A stretch of DNA of 64,000 nt, taken from positions 186,001-250,000 of the forward strand of contig CADCXC010000041.1 of assembly GCA_902806595.1 (NCBI GenBank), read 5' to 3'. This DNA is from Pyrenopolyporus hunteri. Taxonomy: Eukaryota; Ascomycota; Sordariomycetes; Xylariales; Hypoxylaceae. The position numbers and the translations under genes are program-made. Positions 11,570 to 26,100 of the stretch are shown one piece after another (within the stretch, counting starts at the first letter, position 1; each line of letters begins with the position of its first letter). Below the pieces are notes generated by a model. That model saw nothing but the letters and a program-made list of their open reading frames with translations. It was not told where the DNA came from and did no database searches.

Positions 11570-14500
11570 TTAATAATTTTTTTTTTTTCGTAATTCCTTT
11601 TTTTTTTTAATTATTAACAATAATAAATTTCCTTTTTTTTATTTTTTTACTTATCCTTGTAATTTTATCGTAATATTATTTATATTAATAAATATTTTTA
11701 ATATTTTATTAATATTATTTTTCGTTATAACATCGGTAAAATTATTTTTTTTATAAATTTATTTAATTTTTATTATTTTTCGTTTTTCGTATAATTATCG
11801 AAGTAATATAATATCGATTATAAATTTTTTTTTTCGTAATATTTAATTTAATTAAATATTCGTAAAATAAGTAAAAATTAATATAAATAATAATAAAAAA
11901 TTTAAATAATTTAATTTTTTATTAATTAATAAAATCGTCGTTTTAAAAATTATTATTATATTTACGTTATATATTATAATGTAAATTTCGTTTATTAAAA
12001 TATTTCGTATAATACGTTTTAATTTAATCGAATTTTAATAAATAATATTACTTTTAATATTAAAAAATAATTTTAAAAATATTTTATTTATAATAAATAT
12101 AATATATTCGATTTAAAAATTTAAATTTTTATTATTTATAAATAATTTATCGATAAAAATAAATAATTTAATAATTTTTAAATTTAAAAATATAAATCGT
12201 AATTTTCGATCGATATTTACTTTTTATTAATTAAATCGTTTATTAAATTTCGTAATTTCGATAATTTTAAATTTATAATATTAAATTATTTCGAATATAT
12301 TATATATAATTTTAAATTAATAAATCGATACGATATACATTTTACGAGTACGTTATTATACGTATTAATGTATTATATCGTTAACATTAAATTTAATAAA
12401 GGTAATTTTTTTTTTAATTTTTTTAATATAAGTAAATTATTTCGTTAATTTTTATAATAATAATATATTCGTTAAAAATAATCGAGTGATTTATGGTTAA
12501 ATATTTTTTTAGTTTAATTAAAAGTTTTATTTTTTTTTCGTTTTTAATTTTCCATTTAATCGAATATTTTATCGAATAATTCGAAAGTATCGTTAATTTA
12601 TATACTTATTAATTCGAAATAATCGATTAATTTTAATATTAATAAATATAAATTATACGTAAATATAATTATTTAAAACTTTTTTTTATAATATTTAAAA
12701 TATATAACTTATTAATTTATATTAACTTTTATTATATTATATAAAAATTTTATAATTATTATAATCGTATTAAAAAAATATTTAAATATAAAGGTAAAAA
12801 ATAATCGAGTTAAAATAATACGATTTAACTTTAATTTTAATTATATATAAATTTATATAATATCGTATAATTAAACTTTTATTTTTTTTTTATAAAAATA
12901 AATATTAATATTATAATTATTCGTTAATTTAATCGTTATATAATCGATAATTATATTAATATTACTTTTTTATTTTTATCGTTATAATTTTAAATAATAA
13001 ATTTAAACTTTTTAAAAAAATATAAAATACCTTTTTTTTTAATTTTTCGAATAATATAAAAATTAAATAATTAAATACCGTAAAATTTAACGAAATCGTA
13101 TTTTTTAAACGAAAATACGTTTCTATCAATAAATCCTTTAATTTTTTTCGTATTTAATTTTTTAAAAAGTTTTTTAAAAGTTATAATCTTTCTTTTTTTA
13201 CGTAATTAAACGATTAAAAATTAATTTTCGCATTTTTTTATAATTATATAAATAATAATAGTTTTTAGTTTATTTTTATTATCGAATAATTTTTTACGTT
13301 TTCGTTTTTAAACTTTAAATAAGTTTTTTAATAATATATATATTTTATTATCGTCGTTTTTTTATTAATTAAAATTAAAATCGAATTTTACGATCGAAAT
13401 AAATTTTAATACGTTAATTATCGTATTACGATTATATAATTTAATAATTATTATATAAAAATTAATAAATTTATTATTTATTTTAACGATATACATTTCG
13501 TCGTTTTTAATAATTAACGTATATAAACTTTTTCAATTATTTTTTTCGTAATAAATATATATTTTTAATTATAATAATAAATTTAATATATCGAAAATAT
13601 TCGAATTATTTTTTATATTAAAAATATCAACTATTTATCGTTTCGTTTTAATTTTATTTACTTTAACTATAATTTTTTTAATCGTTATTTTTTTAATTTT
13701 TAAAAATAATATTATAAATAAATTATCGATTAATCGTAAATACGCGTTAAATATTAATAACGTAAATATTAATCCGTTAAATTTTACGATATCGTTAATA
13801 ATTTTCACGGTTATTTATAATATATATTCGAATTTTACATTAAATAAGTTTTTAAATATAATTTTAAAAACTCGTCGTAACGATTTATAATATCGTTTTA
13901 ATTTATTTATTAAATTATAAAATTTAACGAATATTTTTTTAATTATAATATTTAAAGTTTTAACATTAGTCGTAAATTTATTAATAATAAAATTTTTTTC
14001 GATATCGTAAATAATATCGTCGAATAGATTTAAATAAATATTAATTTACATTATTCGTAATATATTTTAAATGTATTTTATTATTATATTTTTTAAAAAT
14101 TTCGTAATTTAATATATCGTAATTTAATTAATAATATAAAATATTAATTTCGTATTAATATATATTACGTCGATAAATATATTATAATTAAAATCGACAT
14201 TATTTTTAATAATAAATTTAAATCGTTTTAATCGATTATTATACATTTAACATTAATGGTAATATTTATTAATTTTATTAATTAAAATTTTATCGAAATT
14301 ATTATAATTTATTTTAATAAATAAATAAATAATATAATTTATTTATTATAAAATAATTAAATCGTCGATAAATTTAATAAAATTCGATTTTTATAAAGTA
14401 ATAATAAATAATTATAAAATTATAATCGTTAAATAAAAATTATAAATATTTTTATTTACGAATAATAAAATACTTTTTATTTTTATATATAAATACATTT

Positions 14501-17441
14501 TTAATATTATTAAAATATATATTAAAATAATTTATATTTTTAAAATATAATAAAAACGATATATTTAATAATATAATTTAAAATATAATAGATTTAAACG
14601 ATATAAATATATAAATAATATTTAAATTTCGTTATTTTATATTATCGTTAAATCGAATAATATAACGTTTTATTATTTCGATATTTAAAAGTATATATAA
14701 ATATAATCGTTATAAAACTTTAAATTAAAATTTACCGTTAAATAAAATTTTAATTACTTTTATATTCGATATAATACCTTAAAATATACCAACGTATCAA
14801 TCGTTAAAATAAAATATAATATTATATAAAATATCGTAAATCGTAAAATTAAAAACGTCGATTACGATTATCGCATAAAATACCACTTAATTTACGAATA
14901 TATTTACTACGTTTTAATCGTTAATTTCGCCGTAAATAATAAAATAATAATTTAAAATAACGATCGATAATTTTTCGTTATTTTTATTATCCTTTTAAAT
15001 ATATTAAATATTATAATTTTATTTATCGTTATTATCGTTATTTCCTTATATATTAATTTTTTCGTAATCGAATAAAAATTAATTATAATTTTCGTTAATA
15101 TTTTTAAAATTAAAATTTCGCTTTTATATATAACGTCGTTAATTTATACGTTTATTTTATCGTTTTAAAATAAAATATTTTATAAATTAACATTTCGTTT
15201 TATTATATATAAAATATTTTTTTTAACGTTACGATTTTTTAATACGTTATAAAACTTCGTTACGTAATCGAAATTAACTTTTATTATTACGATAAATTTA
15301 ATTAATTTAATATTAATTCGATATTTTTTAATTATAATTTATATTATATAATTTAATACGATATATTATATCGATAATAATTCGAAAATTTAAATAAATA
15401 CCATCGAACGTATTTAATTATCGAAGGATTATAATATAAAAAATAAAATATTTTTATACGATAACTATAATATTTTTTTTAAAATTATAATCGACTATAT
15501 AATTAATAATTAATTTTTTTTAAATATATTAAATTTTTTCGATTAATAATTTCACTTAAATAAGTAAATTTTTATTAAAATTTTCTTTTATAATTAAAAA
15601 TATTATCGTTTAACGCTATTTAATTATATACATTTATTAATTTTTTAATAAATAAAAATACGTCTTCGTACGTTTAATTATATTTTAAAAAATATAATTT
15701 ATATCGATTAATTAATCGTAATAATATTATTATATTCGTTTTTTTAATATCGTTAAATATATATTAATATATATATATTTTTTAATTTTAATTTTATAAT
15801 ATAAATTTTTAAAAACTTTAATTTTTTCGTTTATAATATCGTATTTATTACTTTTAAATTTATAATCGTTATTATTATACATTTTAACGAAATCGATAAA
15901 AATACATAACGAATTAAGATTTATTAAATATTAATATATTTATTAAATTAATTATAAACGATATAATAATTATAAATTTTATTATTATTATAAAATAATA
16001 TAACGTTATTAATCGAATTAATATTATAATTATTATAATATTAATTATTATATCGATTATTATTAAAAAATAATATAATATTATTAATTAATTTATTATT
16101 AAAAAATAATAAAAATAATAAATTATTATTAATTAAATTATTATTAAATTAATTATTATATTATAAAATTTTAAAATTATTTCGATAGTTATATTATAAT
16201 ATTTTTTATATCGTTAAATATTATAAATATTATTACGATAATTTTAAAAATTATTAACTATTTTAATTATAATTAATTTAAAAGTTTTTAATCGATTAAA
16301 AAAATATATTTTTATTAAAATTTTCGTAAAAAAATAAAATTACTTTTATTAATAAATTCGTTAAATTATTTTTTAATTATTTCTTTAATAATATCTTTTA
16401 AAAATAATAAAAATTTAATAGTTTTAATTATCTTTGTTAATTTTTTAACGTAAATATAAACATTTTTAATATATACGTTATATTTTCGTAAATAATCGAT
16501 TTTTTTAATACGTAATTATTTAATTATATATTAAAATTATTCTTCGTTTTAATTATCGAAATTTTCTTTAAATCGTCGCTATAATTAAATGTTAAAAAAA
16601 TTATTATTATACATTTAAAAACACTTCGCGAAATAAATATTTAAAGTTTTTAATTTTATTTTATCGAGGTTAAATTTTTTAAAATTTAAATTCGTATAAA
16701 TCGAATTAATAAAATCTTTTTAAATTTTATTTATTTTCGATATTATGTAAATAAATTTTAATTAATTAATAAATTTAATATTATAACACTTCGTCGAAAA
16801 TAAAAAAAAATTTTTTTATTTATATAAAAAAAAAAAATTTTTTTTTAATTATAATTATTTAATAACGATAATCGATATAAAAAAAATAAAATAAAATAAA
16901 AGAAAATAATAAATAAATCGATTTAAAAATTTTTTCGTAAATAATCGAATCGTTAATATATATACGTTTTAAATTTAATTAATCGAAAATAAAAATTTAT
17001 AAAAATTAAAATAATCGTTTTTATATTCGATTAATTATTATTAATATAAAACGTCTTAAATGGTTAATTAAATACGGTAATAAGATTTTTTATGTGTAAT
17101 AAATACGAATTTATTAACGTTTTTTTATATATTATATATAAATATCACCTAATATATTACGTGTAATATATTACGCTTCGAAATTTTTAAAATAATACGA
17201 TTAATTTTATGTTTTTAAAAATTATTAATATAAAACGCTTCGAATTTTTAAAAATAATTTAATAATTAATCGTTTTTTTTTATTAAAATTTATTCGTTTA
17301 ATCGAACTTTAATATTTTTTTAAATTAAATTATAATAAAATAAGTAATTTTTTCGTATTTTAAATTTTTTTAAATTCGTAAGTTTCTTTTTAATAAAAAT
17401 TTTATTATTTATATTTAATTTATTAGTTAAATATTAATTAA

Positions 17442-17710
17442 TATTAAATGATAAAGGGTTATTAATTAATAAATCGAAAAAAAATACCATATAATCGTTT
17501 AATGTAAAAGTTACGAAAAAAAATTATATTTATTATATTTATTTATATAAAAATATAATTAATTAACTTTATATTAATCGATATTTATATATTTTTTTAA
17601 AATATATACTTTAAATTTTCGTTATTTAAAGTAATAAAATATTTAATAAAAGTATATTTATTATTATTATCGCTACGGTGAATTTTTTAATATAAAGTTA
17701 TATAATTATA
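17442..17710 (+). repeat. Right LTR of retroelement 1
   Basis: 269 bp; paired with 11300-11569. Terminal CA is mutated to TA. It is followed directly by the AATTT target duplication. Confidence 0.8.
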
Positions 17711-18593
17711 AATTTTTTTTTAACTTAAAAATCGAAACGATTTTATATAATTATTTATAAAATTTAATTTTATTAAAATTAAATAAAATAATTTTTTTAT
17801 TATTTAATTTAAACTTATAATTTTACGATTATTTTTTTTTTAATTTATTATTATTTAACGAATTTAATAATTATAATTTATATTTTTTTTAAAAATATTT
17901 AATTATCTTCGATTATTTATTATTAAAATTTAATAATTTATTATTTCGTAATTTTTATATTTATTTTTTATATTATAATAATTATTTTATACATTTTTCG
18001 AAAATATTAATAATAATTTATTAATTATTATTAATTTTTACGATATTAATTATTTATCGAAATAATAAAATTTTTTAAAACATTATAAACTTTATTTATT
18101 TAATTATATAAATAAATAAATTATTCGAATAAATTTAAAATTATTATATTAATAATTTTAATTTTTAAAATTTCTTTTATTATTAAATTATAATTTTAAA
18201 AATAATATAATATAAAAAATTAACTTTTATATATATAAAATTCCCTTATAATAATAAATTAAAAAAAAAATTCGAAAATATTAAAACGTATTAAAAATTT
18301 CGTTTTTTAATAATTATAAATATAAAATTTATAAAAATATTATAAAAGTTAAAAAAAAATCATTAATTTAATTTAAATATCGAATTATTCGAATAAATAT
18401 ATAAATTTTTACGAAAAAATTATTTTTTTTTCGAAATAATTTATTATAATTTTTTCGAAATTTATATAAAATTATATAATAAAAATATTTATAAATAACG
18501 GTATAAATTTATAAATAATAAAATAAAAATCGTTTAAAAAAATAACCGGTTTTTTATTCGAAATTTTTTATTTTAATGAAATTTTTTATAAAA

Positions 18594-18863
18594 TATAATT
18601 ATATAATTTTATATTAAAAAATTTATCGTAACGGTAATAACGATAGATATATTTTTATTAAATGCCTCGTCGTTTTAAATAATAAAAACTTAAGGCATAT
18701 ACTTTAAATCGATATATAAATATCGATTAATGTAAAGTTAATTAGTTATATTTTTACATAAATAAATATAATAAATATAATTTTTTTTCGTAATTTTTAC
18801 ATTAAACGATCGTTTAATATTTTTTTTTCGATTTATAAATTAATGACTTTTTATTATTTAACA
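18594..18863 (-). repeat. Left LTR of retroelement 2
   Basis: 270 bp reverse-complement match to the LTRs of element 1; the best preserved LTR terminus of the family in this window. Confidence 0.8.
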
Positions 18864-21800
18864 TTAATTAATGTTTAATTAATAAGTTAAATATAAATAA
18901 TAAAATTTTTATTAAAAAGAAATTTACGAATTTAAAAAAATTTAAAATGTAAAAGAATTGTTTATTTTATTATAGTTTAGTTTAAAGAAATATTAAAATT
19001 CGATCGAACGAGTAAATTTTAATAAAAAAAAGCGATTAATTATTAAATTATTTTTAAAAATTCGAAACGTTTTACGTTAATAATTTTTAAAAACGTAAAA
19101 TTAATCGTATTATTTTAAAAATTTTAAGGTATAATATATCGTACGTAATATATTAAATGATATTTATATACGATATATAAAAAAACGTTAATAAATTCGC
19201 GTTTATTACGTACGAAAAACCTTATTATTATATTTAATTAATCATTTAAAACGTTTTACGTTAATAATAATTAATTAAATACGAAAACGATTATTTTAAC
19301 TTTTATAAATTTTTATTTTCGATTAATTAAATTCGAAACGTATATACGTTAACGGTTTAATTATTCGTAAAAAAACCTTTAAATCGACTTATTTACTATT
19401 TCCTTTTATTTTATTTTATTTTTTGTATATCGATTACCGTTATTAAATAATTATAATTAAAAATTTTTTCCTTATATAAATAAAAAAAAACTTTTCCATT
19501 TTCGACGAAATGTTATAACATTAAACTTATTAATTAATTAAAATTTACTTACATAATATCGAAAATAAATAAAACTTAAAAAAATTTCGTTAATTTAAAT
19601 TATACGAGTTTAAATTTTAAAAAATTTAACTTCGATAAAATAAAATTAAAAGTTTTAAATATTTACTTTACGAAATATTTTTAAATATATAATAATAACT
19701 TTTTTAACGTTCGATTATAACGACGATTTAAAAAAAATTTCGATAATTAAAACGAAAAATAATTTTAATATATAATTAAATAACTACGTATTAAAAAAAC
19801 CGATCATTTACGAAAACATAACGTATATATTAAAAACGCTCGTATTTACGTTAAAAAATTAACGAAAATAATTAAAACTATTAAATTTTTATTATTTTTA
19901 AAAAATACCGTTAAAAAAATAATTAAAAAATAATTTAACGAATTTATTAATAAAAGTAATTTTATTTTCTTACGAAAATTTTAGTAAAAATATGTTTTTT
20001 TAATCGATTAAAAACCTTTAAATTAAACGTAATTAAAGTAGTTAATAACTTTTAAAATTATCGTAATAATTTTTATAATATTTAACGATATAAAAAATAT
20101 TATAATATAATTATCGAAATAATTTTAAAATTTTATAATATAATAATCGACTTAATAATAATTCGATTAATAATAATTTATTATTTTTATTATTTTTAAT
20201 AATAAATCGATTAATAATATAATATTATCTTTTAATAATAATCGATATAATAATTAATATAATTATAATTATAATATTAATTCGATTAATAACGTTATAT
20301 TATTTTATAATAATAACGAAATTTATAACCGTTATATCGTTTATAATTAATTTAATAAATATATTAATATTCGATAAACTTTAATTTATTACGTATTTTT
20401 ATCGATTTTATTAAAATATATAATAACGACGATTATAAATTTAAAAGTAATAAATATAATATTATAAACGAAAAAATTAAAGTTTTTAAAGATTTATATT
20501 ATAAAGTTAAAATTAGGGAATATATATACGTTAATACGTATTTAACGATATTAAAAAAACGAGTATAATAATATTATTACGATTAATTAACCGGTATAAA
20601 TTATACTTTTTAGAATATAATTAAACGTACGAAAATATATTTTCATTTATTAAAAAATTAATAGATATATATAATTAAATAACGTTAAACGATAATATTT
20701 TTAATTATAAAAAAAAACTTTAATAAAAATTTATTTATTTAAGTGAAATTATTAATCGAAAAAATTTAACGTATTTAAAAAAGATTAATTATTAATTACG
20801 TAGTCGATTATAATTTTAAAAAAAGTATCGTAATTATCGTATAAAAACATTTCGTTTTTTACGTTATAATTTTTCGATAATTAAATATATTCGATAATAT
20901 TTATTTAAATTTTCGAATTATCGCCGATATAATATATCGTATTAAATTACATAATATAAGTTATAATTAAAAAATATCGAATTAATATTAAATTAATCGA
21001 ATTTACCGTAATAATAAAAATTAATTTCGATTACGCGACGAAATTTTATAACGTATTAAAAAATCGTAACGTTAAAAAAAATATTTTATATACGATAAAA
21101 CGAAATGTTAATTTATAAAATACCCTATTTTAAAACGACGAAATAAACGTATAAATTAACGATATTATATATAAAAATAAAACCTCGATTTTAAAAATAT
21201 TAACGAAAATTATAATTAATTTTTATTCGATTACGAAGGAATCGATATACGAGAAAATAACGATGATAACGATAAATAAAATTACGATATTTAATATATT
21301 TAAAAAAATGATAAAAACGACGAAAAATTATCGATCGTTACTTTAAATTATTATTTTATTATTTACGGCGAAATTAACGATTAAAACGTAATAAATATAC
21401 TCGTAAATTAAACAACGTTTTACGCGATAATTATAACTGACGTTTTTAACTTTACGATTTATAATATTTTATATAATATTACGTTTTATTTTAATAATCG
21501 ATACGTTAATATATTTTAAAATATTATATCGAATATAGAAATAATCGAAATTTTATTTAACGGCGAATTTTAATTTAAAGTTTTATAATAATTATATTTA
21601 TATATATTTTTAAATATCGAAATAATAAAACGTTATATTATTCGATTTAACGATAACGTAAAATAACGAAATTTAAATATTATTTACGTATTTATATCGT
21701 TTAAATTTATTACGTTTTAAATTATATTATTAAATATATCGTTTTTATTATATTTTAAAAATATAAATCGTTTTAACATATATTTTAATAATATTAAAAA

Positions 21801-24725
21801 CGTATTTATATATAAAAATTAAAAATATTTTATTATTCGTAAATAAAAATACTTATAGTTTTTATTTAACGATTATAATTTTATAATTATTTATTATTAT
21901 TTTACGAAAATCGAGTTTCGTTAAATTTATCGACGATTTAATTATTTTATAATAAATAAATTATATCGTTTATTTATTAAAATAAATTATAATAATTTCG
22001 ATAAAATTTTAATCGATAAAATTAATAAGTATTATTATTAATATTAAATATATAATAATTAATCGAAACGATTTAAATTTATTATTAAAAATAATGTCGA
22101 TTTTAATTATAATATATTCGTCGACGTAATATATATTAATACGAAATTAATATTTTATATTATTAATTAAATTACGATATATTAAATTATAAAATTTTTA
22201 AAAAATATAATAATAAAATATATTTAAAATACATTATAAATAATGTAAATTAATATTTATTTAAATTTATTCGATAATATTATTTACGATGTCGAAAAGA
22301 ATTTTATTATTAATAAATTTACGATTAATGTTAAAATTTTAAATATTATAATTAAAAAAATATCCGTTAAATTTTATAATTTAATAAATAAATTAAAACG
22401 ATATTATAAATTATTACGACGAATTTTTAAAGTTATATTTAAAAATTTATTTAACGTAAAACTTAAATATATATTATAAATAACCGTAAAAATTATTAAC
22501 GATACCGTAAAATTTAACGAATTAATATTTACGTTATTAATATTTAACGCGTATTTACGATTAATCGATAATTTATTTATAATATTATTTTTAAAAGTTA
22601 AAAAAACGACGATTAAAAAAATTATAATTAAAATAAATAAAGTTAAAACGAAATAATAAATAATCGATGTTTTTAATATAAGAAATAATTCGAATATATT
22701 CGATACGTTAAATTTATTATTATAATTAAAAATACGTATTTACCGCGAAAAAAACGGTTAGAAAAATTTATATACGTTAATCGTTAAAAACGGCGAAACG
22801 TATACCGTTAAAATAAATAATAAAACCGTTAATTTTCGTATAATAATCGTTAAACCGTATAATTATAATACGATAATTAATGTATTAAAATTTATTTCGA
22901 TTATAAAATTCGATTTCAATTTCGATTAATAAAAAAACGACGATAATAAAATATACGTATTATTAAAAAATTTATTTAAAACTTAAAAACGAAAACGTAA
23001 AAAATCATTTAATAATAAAAATAAATTAAAAATTATTATTATTTATATAATTACGAAAAAACGCGAAAATTAACTTTTAACCGTTTAATTACGTAAAAAA
23101 AAAAAATTATAACTTTTAAAAAATCTTTTAAAAAATTAAATGCGAAAAAAATTAAAAGATTTATCGATAAAAGCGTATTTTCGTTTAAAAAGTATAATTT
23201 CGTTAAATTTTACGATATTTAATTATTTAATTTTCGTATCGTTCGAAAAATTAAAAGAAAAAATATTTTATATTTTTTCGAAAAATTTAAACTTATTATT
23301 TAAGGTTATAACGACGAAAGTAAAAAAGTAATATTAATATAATTATTAATTATATAACGATTAAATTAACGAATAATTATAATATTAATATTTATTTTTA
23401 TAAAAAAAAAATAAAAATTTAATTACGCGATATTATATAAGTTTATATATAATTAAAGTTAAAATTAAATCGTATTATTTTAATTCGATTATTTTTTATT
23501 TTTATATTTAAATATTTTTTTAATACGATTATAATAATCGTAAAATTTTTATATAATATAATAAAAATTAATATATATTAATAAGTTATATATTTTAAAT
23601 ATTATAAAAAAAAACTTTAAATAATTATATTTACGTATAATTTATATTTATTAATATTAAAACCGACCGATCGTTTCGAATTAATAGGTATATAAATTAA
23701 TAATACTTTTAAATTATCCGATAAAATATTCGATTAAATAAAAAATTAAAAACGAAAAAAAATAAAACTTTTAATTAAATTAAAAAAATATTTAATTATA
23801 AATCATCCGATTATTTTTAACGAATATATTATCATTATAAAAATTAACGAAATAATTTATTTACGTTAAAAAAATTAAAGAAAAAAAATTACCTTTATTA
23901 AAATCGATGTTAATAATATAACGCATTAATACGTATAATAATATATTCGTAAAATATATATCGTATCGATTTATTAATTTAAAATTACGTATAATATATT
24001 CGAAATAATTTAATATCGTAAACTCGAAATTACCGAAATTATAAAATTTAATAAACGATTTAATTAATAAAAAGTAAATATCGATCGAAAATTACGATTC
24101 GTACTTTTAAATTTAAAAACTATTAAATTATTCGTTTTTATCGACGGATTATTTACGAATAATAAAAATTTAAATTTTTAAATTAAATATATTATATTTA
24201 TTATAAATAAAACGTTTTCGAAATTATTTTTTAATATTAAAAGTAATATCATCCATTAAAATTCGATTAAATTAAAACGCGTTATACGAAACGTTTTAAT
24301 AAGTGAAATTTACGTTATAATATATAACGTAAATATAATAATAATTTTTAAAACGACGATTTCGTTAATTAATAAAAAATTAAATCATTTAAATTTTTTT
24401 ATTATTATTTATATTAATTTTTATTTATTTTACGAATATTTAATTAAATTAAACACTATGAAAAAAAAAAAAACTTATAATCGATATTATATTATTTCGA
24501 TAATTATACGAAAAACGAAAAATAACGAAAATTAAATAAATTTATAAAAAAAATAACCTTATTAACGTTATAACGAAAAATAATATTAATAAAACGTTAA
24601 AAACGTTTATTAATATAAATAATATTACGATAAAATTATAAAAATAAGTAAAAAAATAAAAAAAAAGAAATTTATTATTATTAATAATTAAAAAAAAAAA
24701 AATTACGAAAAAAAAAAATTATTAA

Positions 24726-24995
24726 TATAATTATATAATTTTATATTAAAAAATCCACCGTAACGATAATAATAATAAATATATTTTTATTAAATATTTC
24801 GTCGTTTTAAATAATAAAAATTTAAAACATATATTTTAAATCGATATATAAATATCGATTAATGTAAAATTAATTAATTATACTTTTATATAAATAAATA
24901 TAATAAATATAACTTTTTTTCGTAATTTTTATACTAAACGATTACTTAATATTTTCCCTTCGATTTATTAATTAATGATTTTTTATTATTTAATA
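24726..24995 (-). repeat. Right LTR of retroelement 2
   Basis: 270 bp, paired with 18594-18863; followed by the TAAAA target duplication. Confidence 0.8.
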
Positions 24996-25170
24996 TAAAA
25001 TAATTATTATTATAATTTCGATATAAATATATCGTTTCGTTAAAAAAATAAATGATAATAATTATAATATATTTTAAAAATTATTTAAAATCGAAAAAAT
25101 AAAAATCGTTATAAATTATTAATTTAAAATATTAATAAAATATAATAATTAAAAATAATTTCGTTAAATA

Positions 25171-25490
25171 TATATTACATTTAAAAATATATTTTTTTTT
25201 AAAAAAAAAATTATTTTATAATAAAAACTTTTAATAAAAAACTTAAAATATATTAAATTCATTTAATAATTTTTTTTAATTTTAAAAATTATAATTTTTT
25301 TTTTAATAAAAATAAAAACTTTTAAATATAAAATATTAATTTAAATTAATATCGAAAATATTTTAATTATTCGATAAATTTATTAATTATAAATATATAT
25401 ATTATAAAAATCATTAAATTATTTTTTTTATTAATAAATAATCTTTATTTAACGTTTATATTATTTTTATATAAAGTTTTAATACGTATA
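25171..25490 (+). repeat. Dispersed RIP-mutated repeat, copy 2
   Basis: Counterpart of 1853-2165, same orientation. It lies between LTR element 2 and the gene island; left of 25171 the two loci do not match. Confidence 0.6.
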
Positions 25491-25599
25491 ATAACTATTT
25501 AAGTCGTATTATTTTAATAAAAGTTTTTTATTTATTTATTTTTTAATTTAAATATAACGGCATATTTACTACGTTTAATATCGTTTATTTTATAGATGT

Positions 25600-26100
25600 A
25601 AAAATGTAGTTATCGTATATATAATGCTTAGTTACGTACCTAGATTCTGATTCCTTCGGTTATACGGTCGCCTATGATTATAAGTTGTTTATTTATTTTT
25701 ATCACTACTTATGACTTCTACGAAGTTGACGTATTTCGTCGGCGTTCTTATAGGAGGTATGCGGACTCACAGTACCCCACGACGCGTTATGGATATCCCC
25801 GCTAATAACTTAGTCGCCTACCAATCCTAGGATATTTATGTAGGTTAGGTGGATAGGGGATGTTGGTTCTTTATATGGGGATGATGCGTCTATTAAACGA
25901 CTAAAATCCCTGGAAGGGAATCTGGTAACAGAAGCTATATATAGGTATATGAGGTGGATCTAGGTTACATAGTCCCGGATATCCGATATTTATAAGTTGG
26001 AACATGTGCTCGCTCGCCTGATATCAATTCCTATAGCCGTAGAAACTTGTGCCTCTGTGATTATACCTATTCGGAGTCGTTATACGATTCAAGTTACGAT
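25600..26100 (+). promoter_or_regulatory. Upstream region of the O-methyltransferase gene, with TATA-like site
   Basis: Transition from the RIP block to normal sequence. TATATATA at 25936-25943 lies about 160 bp before the ATG at 26101 and is a plausible TATA element. No ORF of note; no specific factor site assigned. Confidence 0.4.

Larger units (their letters stand above)
11300..17710 (+). mobile_element. RIP-mutated LTR retroelement 1
   Basis: A 6.4-kb element bounded by direct repeats 11300-11569 and 17442-17710 (about 270 bp). The repeats differ almost only by C/T and G/A changes. LTR ends read TATTAA...CA on the left copy and TATTAA...TA on the right copy, consistent with mutated TGTTAA...CA. 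The pentamer AATTT flanks both sides (11295-11299 and 17711-17715). The whole interior matches element 2 (18594-24995) in inverse orientation. No reading frame survives, so gag/pol and the superfamily cannot be read. Coding orientation is not established; plus is nominal. Confidence 0.85.
18594..24995 (-). mobile_element. RIP-mutated LTR retroelement 2, inverted relative to element 1
   Basis: A 6.4-kb element of the same family as element 1, in opposite orientation. LTRs are 18594-18863 and 24726-24995. The left LTR keeps an unmutated ATTTAACA terminus at 18856-18863, which shows the family LTR begins TGTTAAAT. The pentamer TAAAA flanks both sides (18589-18593 and 24996-25000). Interior blocks mirror element 1. 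Only about 880 bp separate the two elements, so together they form a palindrome of about 13.7 kb with imperfect, RIP-diverged arms. Confidence 0.85.
1660..25590. other. RIP-mutated AT-rich block 1
   Basis: Extremely AT-rich DNA in which CpA and TpG are almost absent and remaining C/G sits mostly in CpG; for example 3001-3060 contains neither CpA nor TpG. This is the expected product of CpA-directed RIP. It is interrupted by one unmutated island (8888-10255). Listed separately: minisatellite-element copies, two LTR elements and a short dispersed repeat. The remaining stretches (about 1660-5459, 7945-8887, 10256-11294, 17716-18588, 24996-25590) hold no recognisable gene. They are probably decayed transposons of unknown type. 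Open frames here are chance products of low complexity. Edges are approximate. Confidence 0.9.

Noticed and set aside
23140..23331. Open frame of 63 codons (and similar ones at 38771-38526, 53478-53281, 57539-57733, 57930-57730)
   Set aside because: Lys/Asn/Ile/Phe/Tyr-rich products of low-complexity AT DNA inside mutated repeats; no domain or coding bias.
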